From assembly GCA_947448525.1 (NCBI GenBank), contig CANFNV010000005.1:1-64000 (forward strand): a stretch of 64,000 nt of DNA, read 5' to 3'. The stretch is from Flavobacteriaceae bacterium (lineage in GTDB: Bacteria > Bacteroidota > Bacteroidia > Flavobacteriales > Flavobacteriaceae). Shown one piece after another: positions 52,826 to 61,829 of the stretch (positions within the stretch are counted from its first letter, which is position 1; each line of letters opens with the position of its first letter). A program made the position numbers and the translations under genes. Below the pieces are notes generated by a model that was not told where the DNA came from, did not search any database, and saw nothing but the letters and a program-made list of their open reading frames with translations.

Positions 52826-53746
52826 ATGAGTAACATACTTGAAGTAAATAAAGTTGACAAGAAATACGGAGATTATACAGCATTAAACCAAGTTTCTCTT
52901 TCGGTTCCCAAAGGAAGTATATATGGGTTATTAGGCCCTAATGGCGCAGGAAAAACATCTTTAATTAGAATCATCAATCAAATTACTCTGCCCGATAGTG
53001 GTGAAATAATTCTTGATGGAGCCATTCTAAAACCTGACGATGTAATATATATTGGATATATGCCCGAAGAACGCGGGTTGTACAAATCAATGAAAGTTGG
53101 TGAGCAATGTTTGTATTTAGCCCAACTTAAAGGATTGTCCAAAAATGATGCTAAAATTCAATTGAATTATTGGTTTGACAAATTAGAAATTCAGGGTTGG
53201 TGGAACAAAAAAATCGAAGAACTTTCGAAAGGAATGGCACAAAAAATCCAGTTTGTAGTAACTGTTTTACACAAACCTAAATTATTAATTCTTGACGAAC
53301 CTTTTTCAGGTTTTGATCCTGTTAACGCCAATTTAATTAAAGATGAAATCATTGAACTAAACAAACAGGGAACTTCGGTAATTTTTTCTACACACCGAAT
53401 GGAAAGTGTGGAAGAAATGTGCGATTATATTGCTTTAATTCATAAATCCAACAAATTAATTGAAGGAAAATTGACCGATGTTAAAAAGCAGTTTAGAACA
53501 AATAGTTATGAAGTTGGAATTTTGAGTGAAAATGTGGAAGGATTGCTGCATGATTTATCTCAAAAATTCACACTTTCTCCAACCCATTTCAAATCCTTAA
53601 ACGACGAATTGAAATTAGAAATCAATTTAGGATCTTCAACCCCAAATGAATTATTGAATATTTTAATTTCTAGAGGACAATTGACCCATTTTATGGAAAA
53701 AATTCCAAGTGTAAATGATATTTTTATTAAAACAGTAACCGAGTAG
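52826..53746 (+). CDS. ABC transporter ATP-binding protein (NatA-like)
   Basis: This 306-residue ATPase has Walker A GPNGAGKTSL (about 39-48), an ABC signature region LSKGMAQKIQF, Walker B LLILDEPFSGFDP and switch His in STHRMESVEEM. The C-terminal 80 or so residues (about 220-306) are of the DUF4162 type found in sodium- or drug-export ATPases of ABC-2 systems. It is paired with the ABC-2 permease gene 43 bases downstream. Substrate is unknown; NatAB-type sodium export is a possibility only. Confidence 0.9.
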   Translation: MSNILEVNKVDKKYGDYTALNQVSLSVPKGSIYGLLGPNGAGKTSLIRIINQITLPDSGEIILDGAILKPDDVIYIGYMPEERGLYKSMKVGEQCLYLAQLKGLSKNDAKIQLNYWFDKLEIQGWWNKKIEELSKGMAQKIQFVVTVLHKPKLLILDEPFSGFDPVNANLIKDEIIELNKQGTSVIFSTHRMESVEEMCDYIALIHKSNKLIEGKLTDVKKQFRTNSYEVGILSENVEGLLHDLSQKFTLSPTHFKSLNDELKLEINLGSSTPNELLNILISRGQLTHFMEKIPSVNDIFIKTVTE

Positions 53747-53789
53747 CAAACCTAAACTACTAAACTCATCAACCTTCTAAACTTTTTAA

Positions 53790-55097
53790 ATGAGCAAATT
53801 AGCACTAATAATAAGAAGAGAATTTATTGCCAAAGTCCGCAATAAATCATTTATCATAATGACGTTTTTAAGTCCGTTATTGTTTGTTGGAATTGCCATT
53901 TTTGTGGGTTATTTAAGTCAAATGAAAGCCGATTTAAAAACGATTGCTATTCACGATGAAACCGGTCGATTTGTCAATGAATTTAAAAGCGATGAAGAAT
54001 TCAAATATGTTGATTTTTCGAAAGTTGATTTAAAAATTTTGAAAGACAGCATTGTAAGGGAAAGCTATGAAGGATTGTTGGTTATTCCAAAAGACACCAA
54101 TAATAATACTCTTCAAAAAAAGATACAATACATTTCAAATGATAGTCCGGGCGTTATGTTTGTTGAAGGTATAGAAGATGTAATTGCTAAAAAAATAACC
54201 TCCGAAAATTTTCAAAAAGTTGGTTTAGATACTTTAAAAATCAATAATGCTAAAGCCGATGTAGCAATACATTTAGAAAAAGCATCTGGTGAAACTGCTC
54301 TGAAAGGACTAAACGAAATAAAAATTATTATTGGTGGCGCTTTTGGATACCTTATTATGATGTTTATTATTTTGTACGGAAATATGGTAATGCGCAGTGT
54401 GATTGAAGAAAAAACTTCGCGTATTATTGAAGTCATTATTTCATCGGTGAAACCTTTTCAATTGATGATGGGGAAAATCATCGGAACTTCATTGGCTGGA
54501 ATACTTCAATTTTTAATATGGGCAATCCTCGGAATATCTGCTATGTTTATATTGTCTTCTGTTTTTGGGGTACAAATGGGAGCCAATTCTGGTGTGCAAA
54601 CACAACAAGCCATTCAGATGGCTCAAAAAGGTTTAGGAAGCGAAATCCCAATGTATATAAAAGAATTGTGGAATCTTCCAATTGCTACAATCTTAATTTC
54701 GTTCATTATTTATTTCATTGGTGGTTACTTTTTATACAGTTCATTCTATGCTTCCATTGGCGCAGCAGTTGATAACGAAACCGACTCCCAACAATTTCTC
54801 CTACCTATTATTATGCCTTTAATTTTAGGAGTTTATATCGGTTTTTTCACTGTGATGAACGATCCCCACGGCACCATTGCGACCATATTTTCCATGATAC
54901 CGTTAACCTCCCCAATTGTCATGATGATGCGAATTCCGTTTGGAGTGCCGTTATGGCAAATTTTACTTTCAATGACATTGTTGTTTGTTACGTTTCTCGG
55001 AGTAGTTTGGTTTGCTTCCAAAATTTACCGTGTCGGAATATTAATGTACGGCAAAAAACCAACCTGGAAAGAACTCTATAAGTGGCTTAAGTATTAA
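53790..55097 (+). CDS. ABC-2 family permease (NatB-like)
   Basis: This 435-residue inner-membrane protein has one N-terminal membrane helix (about 22-45), a large extracytoplasmic domain (about 46-175) and five to six C-terminal helices (about 180-415). MVMRSVIEEKTSRIIEVIISSVKPFQLMMGKIIG is the conserved ABC-2 coupling segment. It pairs with the ATPase encoded just upstream to form an exporter. The window to the next gene (55098-55250) holds a small CTCGCACGCGAG hairpin and the next promoter. Confidence 0.88.
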   Translation: MSKLALIIRREFIAKVRNKSFIIMTFLSPLLFVGIAIFVGYLSQMKADLKTIAIHDETGRFVNEFKSDEEFKYVDFSKVDLKILKDSIVRESYEGLLVIPKDTNNNTLQKKIQYISNDSPGVMFVEGIEDVIAKKITSENFQKVGLDTLKINNAKADVAIHLEKASGETALKGLNEIKIIIGGAFGYLIMMFIILYGNMVMRSVIEEKTSRIIEVIISSVKPFQLMMGKIIGTSLAGILQFLIWAILGISAMFILSSVFGVQMGANSGVQTQQAIQMAQKGLGSEIPMYIKELWNLPIATILISFIIYFIGGYFLYSSFYASIGAAVDNETDSQQFLLPIIMPLILGVYIGFFTVMNDPHGTIATIFSMIPLTSPIVMMMRIPFGVPLWQILLSMTLLFVTFLGVVWFASKIYRVGILMYGKKPTWKELYKWLKY

Positions 55098-55250
55098 TTA
55101 ATTGAAGCGAATGGTTTAGGCTTTATCGGCAATGGTAATTCCTGCTGCTTTTCTAAATCTCGCACGCGAGGATTTTCCTTTGCATCAGGGTTATATAAAA
55201 TAATTTTGTACGTTTGTAAAGTTAACGATTTGAAAATCAATCAAAAAATC

Positions 55251-55958
55251 ATGAAAAAAATATGTCTAATAATTTTATTAGCTCTTTCAAACTTTTGCTT
55301 TTCGCAAGATCCTCGTATTTTTGATAATTACTGGTATCTAACCAATATTATTGACAATGGCGTAAATAATCTTCCGCCAACCAACGACATGGGAATTAGT
55401 TTTGACCCTCAAATACTCAATGCGCATGCTTGTTTAAATTTATCTGCCAATGTCACTTTTGAAAATAATACAACAAATTTTTCGGCAACCAATTTTATGT
55501 ATTGTTTGTGCTGGTGTACTAACTCTGTCACAGATGCCTATGAAAATAGTAAATATTTTCCATTTCTAAACCACTTGGATGGAAATCCAGCTACAATTAG
55601 TAATTTTACCTACACTATTACAGAATTGCAAGGTGGTGCAAAGTCTTTAATTATCAATTCAGAATTTAATACACAAGCAGTTTACAGTAGCGTTCAACTA
55701 TCCAATACGAATTTTGAAAAATTTGATTTTAGTATTTATCCAAATCCTTCCTATGATTATTTAAATATTCGATTAGCTAATGATTATTCTAGGGATGTGG
55801 AACTAGCGATTTATAATGAAATCGGAATAATGTGTAAATCAGAAAAAATTAATTCTAATAATTCTAGAATCGAAACAAAAGAGTTGTCTTCAGGGGTTTA
55901 TTTTATCAAATTAAAAACTGATACCGATACGCTAGTCAAGAAATTGATAAAGCAATAA
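55251..55958 (+). CDS. Small T9SS-exported hypothetical protein
   Basis: This 235-residue protein has a signal peptide (MKKICLIILLALSNFCFSQ) and a T9SS type A sorting domain in its last 75 residues (IYPNPSYDYLNIRL ... GVYFIKLKTDTDTLVKKLI). Between them is a domain of about 140 residues with four or five cysteines (CLNLSAN, MYCLCWCTN), perhaps a lipocalin/META-like beta fold (IFDNYWYLTNIIDNG). I start it at ATG 55251; TACGTTTG at 55209-55216 is a TAnnTTTG box upstream, which excludes the earlier TTG start. Function is unknown. Confidence 0.75.
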   Translation: MKKICLIILLALSNFCFSQDPRIFDNYWYLTNIIDNGVNNLPPTNDMGISFDPQILNAHACLNLSANVTFENNTTNFSATNFMYCLCWCTNSVTDAYENSKYFPFLNHLDGNPATISNFTYTITELQGGAKSLIINSEFNTQAVYSSVQLSNTNFEKFDFSIYPNPSYDYLNIRLANDYSRDVELAIYNEIGIMCKSEKINSNNSRIETKELSSGVYFIKLKTDTDTLVKKLIKQ

Positions 55959-56023
55959 CTTCCAATTAACCTCCCACCCAGACAGCTTGGATTTTTAATC
56001 CATGCCCGCAATAAAATTAAAAC

Positions 56024-56054
56024 TAAAGCCACATCTAAGCAATGTGGTTTTTTT
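56024..56054 (+). terminator. Rho-independent terminator
   Basis: AAGCCACAT (56026-56034) pairs with ATGTGGTTT (56042-56050), followed by T's. It lies 66 bases after the T9SS-exported protein gene. Confidence 0.75.
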
Positions 56055-56158
56055 ATGAATCACCCGGTTGCTATAAGTCCCTTCTTTATGCCCAATATTC
56101 AGAACAAAACTATTTATACAATTTTCATTATATAGCGGCTTAATTAAAAAACCCTTTG

Positions 56159-56166
56159 TATTTTTG
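56159..56166 (+). promoter_or_regulatory. -7 box upstream of the response regulator gene
   Basis: TATTTTTG matches TAnnTTTG and lies 56 bases before the ATG. A TTG box at the right distance is not clear. Confidence 0.45.
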
Positions 56167-56221
56167 TAAAGTTACAACATAGAGCACACTACATACAATC
56201 TAATAACATATAACCAAATAA

Positions 56222-57385
56222 ATGTCCAAAATACTAATCATAGAAGACGAAGCATCTATCAGAAGGGTATTAACTAAAATACTCTCTGAAGAAAATGATA
56301 CTTATATAGTTGATGAAGCGGAAGACGGTGTTCAAGGATTTGAAAAAATTAAAGCCACCGATTATGATTTAGTATTGTGCGATATTAAAATGCCAAAAAT
56401 GGATGGCGAGGAACTTCTAGAAGCGGTTAAGAAAATTAAACCTGAAATTCCAATGGTTATGATTTCTGGGCATGGCGACATGGAAACTGCAATCAATACG
56501 ATGCGCTTGGGTGCTTTTGATTATATTTCAAAACCACCCGATTTAAACCGACTTTTGAACACTGTTCGTAATGCTTTAGACAAGAAACAACTGGTAGTTG
56601 AAAATAAAATTCTGAAGAAAAAAGTCAGTAAGAATTATGAGATGATAGGAAATTCAGAACCTATCAATCACATTAAGCAGATGATTGAGAAAGTGGCTCA
56701 AACGGATGCTCGCGTATTAATAACGGGTCCAAACGGAACTGGAAAAGAACTTGTTGCTCATCAATTACACGAAAAAAGCGAACGAGCTAATGCTCCAATT
56801 ATTGAAGTCAATTGTGCTGCAATACCCTCCGAATTAATTGAAAGTGAATTGTTTGGTCATGTGAAAGGAGCTTTTACATCGGCTGTTAAAGACCGTGCTG
56901 GTAAATTTGAAGCTGCAGATGGCGGAACTATTTTTCTCGATGAAATTGGCGATATGAGTTTGGCGGCTCAAGCCAAAGTATTACGTGCTCTACAAGAAAG
57001 TTTGATTCAAAGAGTCGGGGCCGATAAAGATATAAAAGTCAATGTGCGTGTGGTTGCAGCAACCAATAAAGACTTGAAAAAAGAAATTGAAGAGGGACGT
57101 TTTCGTGAGGATTTGTATCATCGATTGGCTGTAATATTAATTAAGGTCCCCGCTTTGAATGACCGCCGAGATGATATACCTTTGCTGATAGAATATTTTG
57201 CATCCAAAATTGCCGAAGAACAGGGAAATTCGCTAAAATTATTTTCAAAAGCAGCTATTAAGTTATTACAAGAATACGATTGGACTGGTAATATTCGCGA
57301 ATTAAGAAACGTCGTAGAGCGCTTGATTATATTGGGAGGAACCGAAATTTCTGAATTGGATGTGAAGTTGTTCGCAAGCAAGTAA
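56222..57385 (+). CDS. NtrC-type response regulator lacking a DNA-binding domain
   Basis: This 387-residue protein has a receiver domain (1-120; LVLCDIKMPKMDG carries the phospho-acceptor Asp, IEDEAS the acidic pair, and KPPD the lysine). A sigma-54 AAA+ domain follows (about 140-370) with Walker A GPNGTGKE, ELFGHVKGAFTSA and DEIGDM. The GAFTGA loop that contacts sigma-54 reads GAFTSA. The protein ends in ELRNVVERLIILGGTEISELDVKLFASK, so the usual C-terminal Fis-type HTH is missing. It may act from solution or on another target. No histidine kinase gene is adjacent. Confidence 0.9.
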   Translation: MSKILIIEDEASIRRVLTKILSEENDTYIVDEAEDGVQGFEKIKATDYDLVLCDIKMPKMDGEELLEAVKKIKPEIPMVMISGHGDMETAINTMRLGAFDYISKPPDLNRLLNTVRNALDKKQLVVENKILKKKVSKNYEMIGNSEPINHIKQMIEKVAQTDARVLITGPNGTGKELVAHQLHEKSERANAPIIEVNCAAIPSELIESELFGHVKGAFTSAVKDRAGKFEAADGGTIFLDEIGDMSLAAQAKVLRALQESLIQRVGADKDIKVNVRVVAATNKDLKKEIEEGRFREDLYHRLAVILIKVPALNDRRDDIPLLIEYFASKIAEEQGNSLKLFSKAAIKLLQEYDWTGNIRELRNVVERLIILGGTEISELDVKLFASK

Positions 57386-57474
57386 TGAATTATACAAAGT
57401 ATACTTAATAATTAAAGGGTTAAAAAAACGCTATGGTTCTCTTTTTCTCTGTGAAAATCTGTGAAATATAAAAA

Positions 57475-58089
57475 ATGCAATTAAAAAAAATAAACCCAAA
57501 CCTGCAACAGGCCTTAATTGAAAACGAATTAATTGAAGCCAATGAAATGCAGCAAGATACCTTTTCAACGATTAAAAGTGGTGCCGATGCCGTAATTCAA
57601 TCACCTAAAGGAACAGGAAAAACTACAACTATTGTTCTGAATGTGATACAACGATTAGAAAAAACTAAAGATGAAAGTACTCGAGCTTTAATTATTGTTG
57701 AAACCAAGGAGAAAGTACTCGAAATGGAAGAACTGTTTTTAAAATATGGCAATTACACCGATTTAAGTATTTTTGGGTCGCATGACAAAGGCGATATCGA
57801 TTATGATAAAAATATAATTTCATTGGGATTGGACATTCTTATTGGTACTCCAAACCGAATCAATGCACTTTTTTCTTCTGCAGGATTTAATATAAATACT
57901 ATAAAAATGTTTGTAGTAGATGATGCCGATGTTCTTTTTAGAAACCGATTGGATGCTACAATTTTGAGACTTTCGGCTAGTGTTGAAAAAACGCAACGTA
58001 TTTTCTTTTGTACCGAAATTACAGAAAGAGTTGAAAGTTTAGCTGAAAAAATTATGATTGAACCGCTTTTCTTCGAAATGGAAGAATAG
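57475..58089 (+). CDS. Single-domain DEAD-box-like protein
   Basis: This 204-residue protein corresponds to only the first RecA-like domain of a DEAD-box helicase. It has the Q-motif-like NEMQQDTFSTIKSGADAVIQSPKGTGKTTTIV (motif I with GKT), DILIGTPNRINALF (Ib region), motif II as VDDAD in place of DEAD, and a motif III-like FFCTEI in place of SAT. The second domain with motifs IV-VI is absent, and the stop is clean. It may bind RNA or ATP as a partner protein without unwinding on its own. It starts 90 bases after the response regulator gene. Confidence 0.8.
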   Translation: MQLKKINPNLQQALIENELIEANEMQQDTFSTIKSGADAVIQSPKGTGKTTTIVLNVIQRLEKTKDESTRALIIVETKEKVLEMEELFLKYGNYTDLSIFGSHDKGDIDYDKNIISLGLDILIGTPNRINALFSSAGFNINTIKMFVVDDADVLFRNRLDATILRLSASVEKTQRIFFCTEITERVESLAEKIMIEPLFFEMEE

Positions 58090-58205
58090 GAGTAGTTATC
58101 AGCATTCAGTTAAAACCGAATACTTCGTCAACACTTAGCATAAACTAAAGTTGAAATGCTCTTACAACAATACAATTTACAACAATACATTAACAACAAT
58201 TTAAA

Positions 58206-58421
58206 ATGGGCTTAATCAAAATATTTTCAGGAGAAGAAATTTTAGCAGTAACTTTAAAAGAAAGATTGGAAGAATCAAACATCAGTGTAGTAATTAGAAA
58301 TAACAATCAAGCTAATGTATTGCCAAGTATTCAAACTCCAAAAGCGGTAGAATTGTTTATTCAAGAAACCGATTTTGGTAAAGCCAATCCTGTAATTGAG
58401 GAATTTCGATTGAGTTTGTAA
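58206..58421 (+). CDS. DUF2007 family small protein
   Basis: This 71-residue cytoplasmic protein resembles the DUF2007 putative signal-transducing proteins: an alpha-beta PII-like fold with GLIKIFSGEEILAVTLKERLEESNIS and a final VELFIQETDFGKANPVIEEF. No enzyme residues are visible. It is followed by 200 bases without genes and then the ABC-F promoter. Function is unknown. Confidence 0.82.
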   Translation: MGLIKIFSGEEILAVTLKERLEESNISVVIRNNNQANVLPSIQTPKAVELFIQETDFGKANPVIEEFRLSL

Positions 58422-58514
58422 AATTATTTTTTGTTTTGCAATTTTTAAACAGAATCTTATTCTAATACTTTTTTAGTTTTTTTAACTTAAAAAAAATGAT
58501 AGTTATATGAATTT

Positions 58515-58559
58515 TATAGACTAAAGTCTATTCAAAATTATCTAATTAATCTATCTTTG
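58515..58559 (+). promoter_or_regulatory. Palindrome and -7 box upstream of the ABC-F gene
   Basis: ATAGACT and AGTCTAT (58515-58521 and 58524-58530) form a 7-base-arm palindrome with a two-base loop. TATCTTTG at 58552-58559 is a TAnnTTTG box 64 bases before the ATG at 58623. The palindrome may be an operator or a small hairpin around the -33 position. Confidence 0.45.
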
Positions 58560-58622
58560 CACCTTTTAAAAAAGGCGATGGAAGCTTTTGTCTTCCAACT
58601 TCTAACTTCCAACTTTATAAAC

Positions 58623-60257
58623 ATGATTACAGTTAACGATATTGCTGTTGAATTTGGTGGCACTACTCTTTTTAGTGAAGTAACTTTTGCTATCAATGAA
58701 ACCGATAAAATTGCCCTTATGGGTAAAAATGGTGCAGGAAAATCCACCCTATTAAAAATTGTTGCGGGAGCAAGTAAGCCTTCTCGTGGTTCTATTTCGA
58801 CTCCCAGTGATGCAGTTGTTGCTTATTTACCACAGCATTTATTGACCGAAGACAATTGCACCGTTCTAGAAGAGACTTCCAAAGCTTTTGCTACGATTTT
58901 GAATATGAAAAAAGAAATCGACGCTATCAATGAACAATTGACTATACGAACCGATTATGAAAGTGACGATTATATGAAATTGATTGAAAAAGTTTCAGAA
59001 TTGTCCGAAAAATATTATTCCATAGAAGAGGTTAATTATGAAGCTGAGGTAGAAAAAATTCTAAAAGGTCTAGGATTTGAAAGAGACGATTTCAATCGTC
59101 CAACCAAAGAATTTTCAGGAGGTTGGAGAATGCGAATTGAATTAGCCAAAATATTATTGACCAAACCCGATTTAATTTTACTGGATGAGCCAACCAATCA
59201 TCTCGACATGGATAGTATTGAGTGGTTGGAGGATTTTTTAATCAATCAGGCAAAAGCCGTTATGGTAATTTCCCACGATAGAACGTTTGTTGATAATATC
59301 ACCAATAGAACTATAGAGGTTACTATGGGAAGAATTTATGACTACAAAGCCAAGTATTCCCACTATTTAGAATTGCGAAAAGACCGAAGAGTTCATCAGC
59401 AAAAAGCTTACGACGAACAACAAAAATATATAGCAGATAATCAGGCATTTATTGATCGATTTCGAGGTACATTTTCTAAAACCGATGCGGTACAATCGCG
59501 TGTTAGAATGTTAGAAAAAATTGTTCCTATCGAAGTTGATGAAATCGATAATTCGGCTTTAAAATTAAAGTTTCCAGCATCGATTAGATCCGGACAATAC
59601 CCCGTAATTGTTAAAGATTTAGAAAAATCGTATGGAAATCATTTGATTTTTAAAGATGCCAATATTGTAATTGAACGTGGTGATAAAGTAGCTTTTGTAG
59701 GCAAAAATGGCGAAGGAAAATCAACTATGATTAAAGCCATCATGAAAGAAATTGAAATCAATAATGGTTCTGTTGAAGTGGGACATAATGCTCAGATTGG
59801 TTATTTTGCTCAAAATCAAGCAGCATTATTAGATGAAAATGCTACTATTTTTGAAACCATAGATAACATTGCCGTTGGGGAAGTTAGAACTCAGATAAAA
59901 AATATTTTGGGTGCCTTTATGTTTCATGGCGATGATACAACAAAAAAAGTAAAAGTGCTTTCGGGTGGAGAAAAAACGCGTTTGGCTATGATTAAATTAT
60001 TGTTGGAACCAGTTAATTTATTGATTTTAGATGAGCCATCCAATCACTTGGATATGAAGACTAAAGACATCATAAAAGATGCTTTGCGTGATTTTGACGG
60101 AACCTTAATTTTAGTTTCTCATGATAGGGATTTTCTTGACGGACTGGCAACCAAAGTATTTGAATTTGGTAACAAACGTGTTAAAGAGCATTTTGAAGAT
60201 ATCAAAGGATTTTTGGCACACAAGAAAATGGAAAGTTTAAGAGAAATTGAAAAATAG
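58623..60257 (+). CDS. ABC-F ATPase (ribosome-associated)
   Basis: This 544-residue soluble protein has two ABC domains without membrane parts: Walker A GKNGAGKST near residue 36 and GKNGEGKST near 361, signatures FSGGWRMRIELA and LSGGEKTRLAM, and Walker B LILLDEPTNHLDM and LLILDEPSNHLDM. Between them lies a helical linker rich in Lys and Arg (about 235-310: YLELRKDRRVHQQKAYDEQQKYIADNQ). ABC-F proteins act on the ribosome in translation or antibiotic resistance; this one looks like the YbiT/Uup housekeeping type. I start at ATG 58623; an earlier in-frame start at 58557 overlaps the promoter box. Confidence 0.92.
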   Translation: MITVNDIAVEFGGTTLFSEVTFAINETDKIALMGKNGAGKSTLLKIVAGASKPSRGSISTPSDAVVAYLPQHLLTEDNCTVLEETSKAFATILNMKKEIDAINEQLTIRTDYESDDYMKLIEKVSELSEKYYSIEEVNYEAEVEKILKGLGFERDDFNRPTKEFSGGWRMRIELAKILLTKPDLILLDEPTNHLDMDSIEWLEDFLINQAKAVMVISHDRTFVDNITNRTIEVTMGRIYDYKAKYSHYLELRKDRRVHQQKAYDEQQKYIADNQAFIDRFRGTFSKTDAVQSRVRMLEKIVPIEVDEIDNSALKLKFPASIRSGQYPVIVKDLEKSYGNHLIFKDANIVIERGDKVAFVGKNGEGKSTMIKAIMKEIEINNGSVEVGHNAQIGYFAQNQAALLDENATIFETIDNIAVGEVRTQIKNILGAFMFHGDDTTKKVKVLSGGEKTRLAMIKLLLEPVNLLILDEPSNHLDMKTKDIIKDALRDFDGTLILVSHDRDFLDGLATKVFEFGNKRVKEHFEDIKGFLAHKKMESLREIEK

Positions 60258-60349
60258 AGGTTATTAATAAATGAAAATTTTTATATGTCGGGTTTTATAA
60301 ATTTGGTTTCAACAAACTCAATAAAAATAAATTTTTAAGTTTAATAAGC

Positions 60350-60357
60350 TATTTTTG
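60350..60357 (+). promoter_or_regulatory. -7 box upstream of the MATE gene
   Basis: TATTTTTG matches TAnnTTTG and lies 11 bases before the ATG at 60369, implying a very short leader or leaderless mRNA. Confidence 0.5.
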
Positions 60358-60368
60358 CAAATAATTTG

Positions 60369-61751
60369 ATGAAAATGAATTTATCACAATACACTAAAGA
60401 GTTCTCTTATAACTTACGATTAGCTTATCCGGTTATTCTTGGTATGTTGGGTCATACTCTAATAGGTATTGTTGATAATATTATGGTTGGAAAACTGGGC
60501 TCTACCGAACTGGCGGCAGTTTCTTTGGGTAATAGTATGATTTTTATTGCGCTGTCGCTCGGAATTGGTTTTTCTACCGCTATTACTCCAATTGTAGGCG
60601 AAGCAGATGCTGAAAATAATACGAACAAAATTCGTTTAGCGTTTCATAACGGATTGTTTTTATGTGTTATTCTAGGTTTTGCACTATTTGTTCTCATCGT
60701 TTTAGGAAAACCATTAATGGAATTATTGCACCAACCCAAAGAAGTTATTGTATTAGCTAAACCTTATTTGGATTGGGTCGGTTTTTCATTGGTACCACTT
60801 ATAATTTATCAAGGTTATAAGCAATTTGCCGACGGACTTTCCATGACAAAATACTCCATGTATGCTATAGTTATGGCCAATATTCTTCATGTTATTATCA
60901 ATTATTGTTTAATTTATGGCCTTTGGATTTTTCCTAAAATGGGAATCATTGGCGCGGCATTGGGGACTGTAATTTCTAGAATTGCGATGCTTGTTTTTAT
61001 GCATATTATTTTATCAAAACAAGAACGATTAAAACAATACTTCCGTAATTTTAGTTTTAATGAAATTAAAAAAGAAACGATTAGTAAGATTGTTTATTTA
61101 GGAGTTCCTTCGGCAATGCAAATGCTGTTTGAAGTGGTTTTATTTACAGCCGGAATTTGGTTGTGCGGAAACATCGGAAAAACAAGTCAGGCAGCCAATC
61201 AAATAGCTTTAAGTTTGGCTTCGATGACGTTTATGTTTGCCATGGGATTAAGTGTAGTTTCAATGATTCGAGTAAGCAATCAAAAGGGATTACAAGATTA
61301 CAAGAATTTAGTGATAATTGCGCGATCCATTTTTCTATTAGCCATTTCAATTGAAATTGTTTTTGCTTTGCTATTCGTAATAGTACATCAAATTGTACCA
61401 CCATTATTTTTAGATATGAATGATTCGTCTCAATTTTTAGTCAATCAAGAGGTGGTTACTATTGCGGCAAAATTACTTTTAGTAGCCGCAATCTTTCAAA
61501 TTTCAGACGGTATTCAAGTGGTTGTATTGGGGGCATTACGCGGATTACAAGATGTTAAAATTCCAATGTATATTACATTTGTTGCTTATTGGGTAATTGG
61601 ATTTCCAATATCGTATTATTTGGGCGAATATACTAATTTGAAAGCTGTTGGAGTTTGGATAGGATTACTTGCAGGTTTAACTGCTGCGGCACTTTTTCTA
61701 TTTATTAGATTTCATTCTTTGACTAAAAAATTAATTAAAGAAAACCACTAA
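60369..61751 (+). CDS. MATE-family multidrug efflux protein
   Basis: This 460-residue inner-membrane protein has 12 predicted helices. The NorM-like features are MLGHTLIGIVDNIMVGKLGSTELAAVSLGNS near the N terminus and the matching repeat at about 265 (GVPSAMQMLFEVVLFTAGIWLCG). It exports cationic drugs in exchange for sodium or protons. The ATG at 60375 is an alternative start. Substrates and control are not evident; it stands alone. Confidence 0.92.
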   Translation: MKMNLSQYTKEFSYNLRLAYPVILGMLGHTLIGIVDNIMVGKLGSTELAAVSLGNSMIFIALSLGIGFSTAITPIVGEADAENNTNKIRLAFHNGLFLCVILGFALFVLIVLGKPLMELLHQPKEVIVLAKPYLDWVGFSLVPLIIYQGYKQFADGLSMTKYSMYAIVMANILHVIINYCLIYGLWIFPKMGIIGAALGTVISRIAMLVFMHIILSKQERLKQYFRNFSFNEIKKETISKIVYLGVPSAMQMLFEVVLFTAGIWLCGNIGKTSQAANQIALSLASMTFMFAMGLSVVSMIRVSNQKGLQDYKNLVIIARSIFLLAISIEIVFALLFVIVHQIVPPLFLDMNDSSQFLVNQEVVTIAAKLLLVAAIFQISDGIQVVVLGALRGLQDVKIPMYITFVAYWVIGFPISYYLGEYTNLKAVGVWIGLLAGLTAAALFLFIRFHSLTKKLIKENH

Positions 61752-61829
61752 AAATTATTTTAATAAATTTCTGTAACTAATATAATTCTTATACGTATAA
61801 CTAGTGTACAATTAAATATGTAAAAAAAA

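Noticed and set aside
58515..58530. Palindrome as terminator of the DUF2007 gene
   Set aside because: It has no T run and lies about 100 bases after the stop, so it is listed only as a possible promoter-region element.
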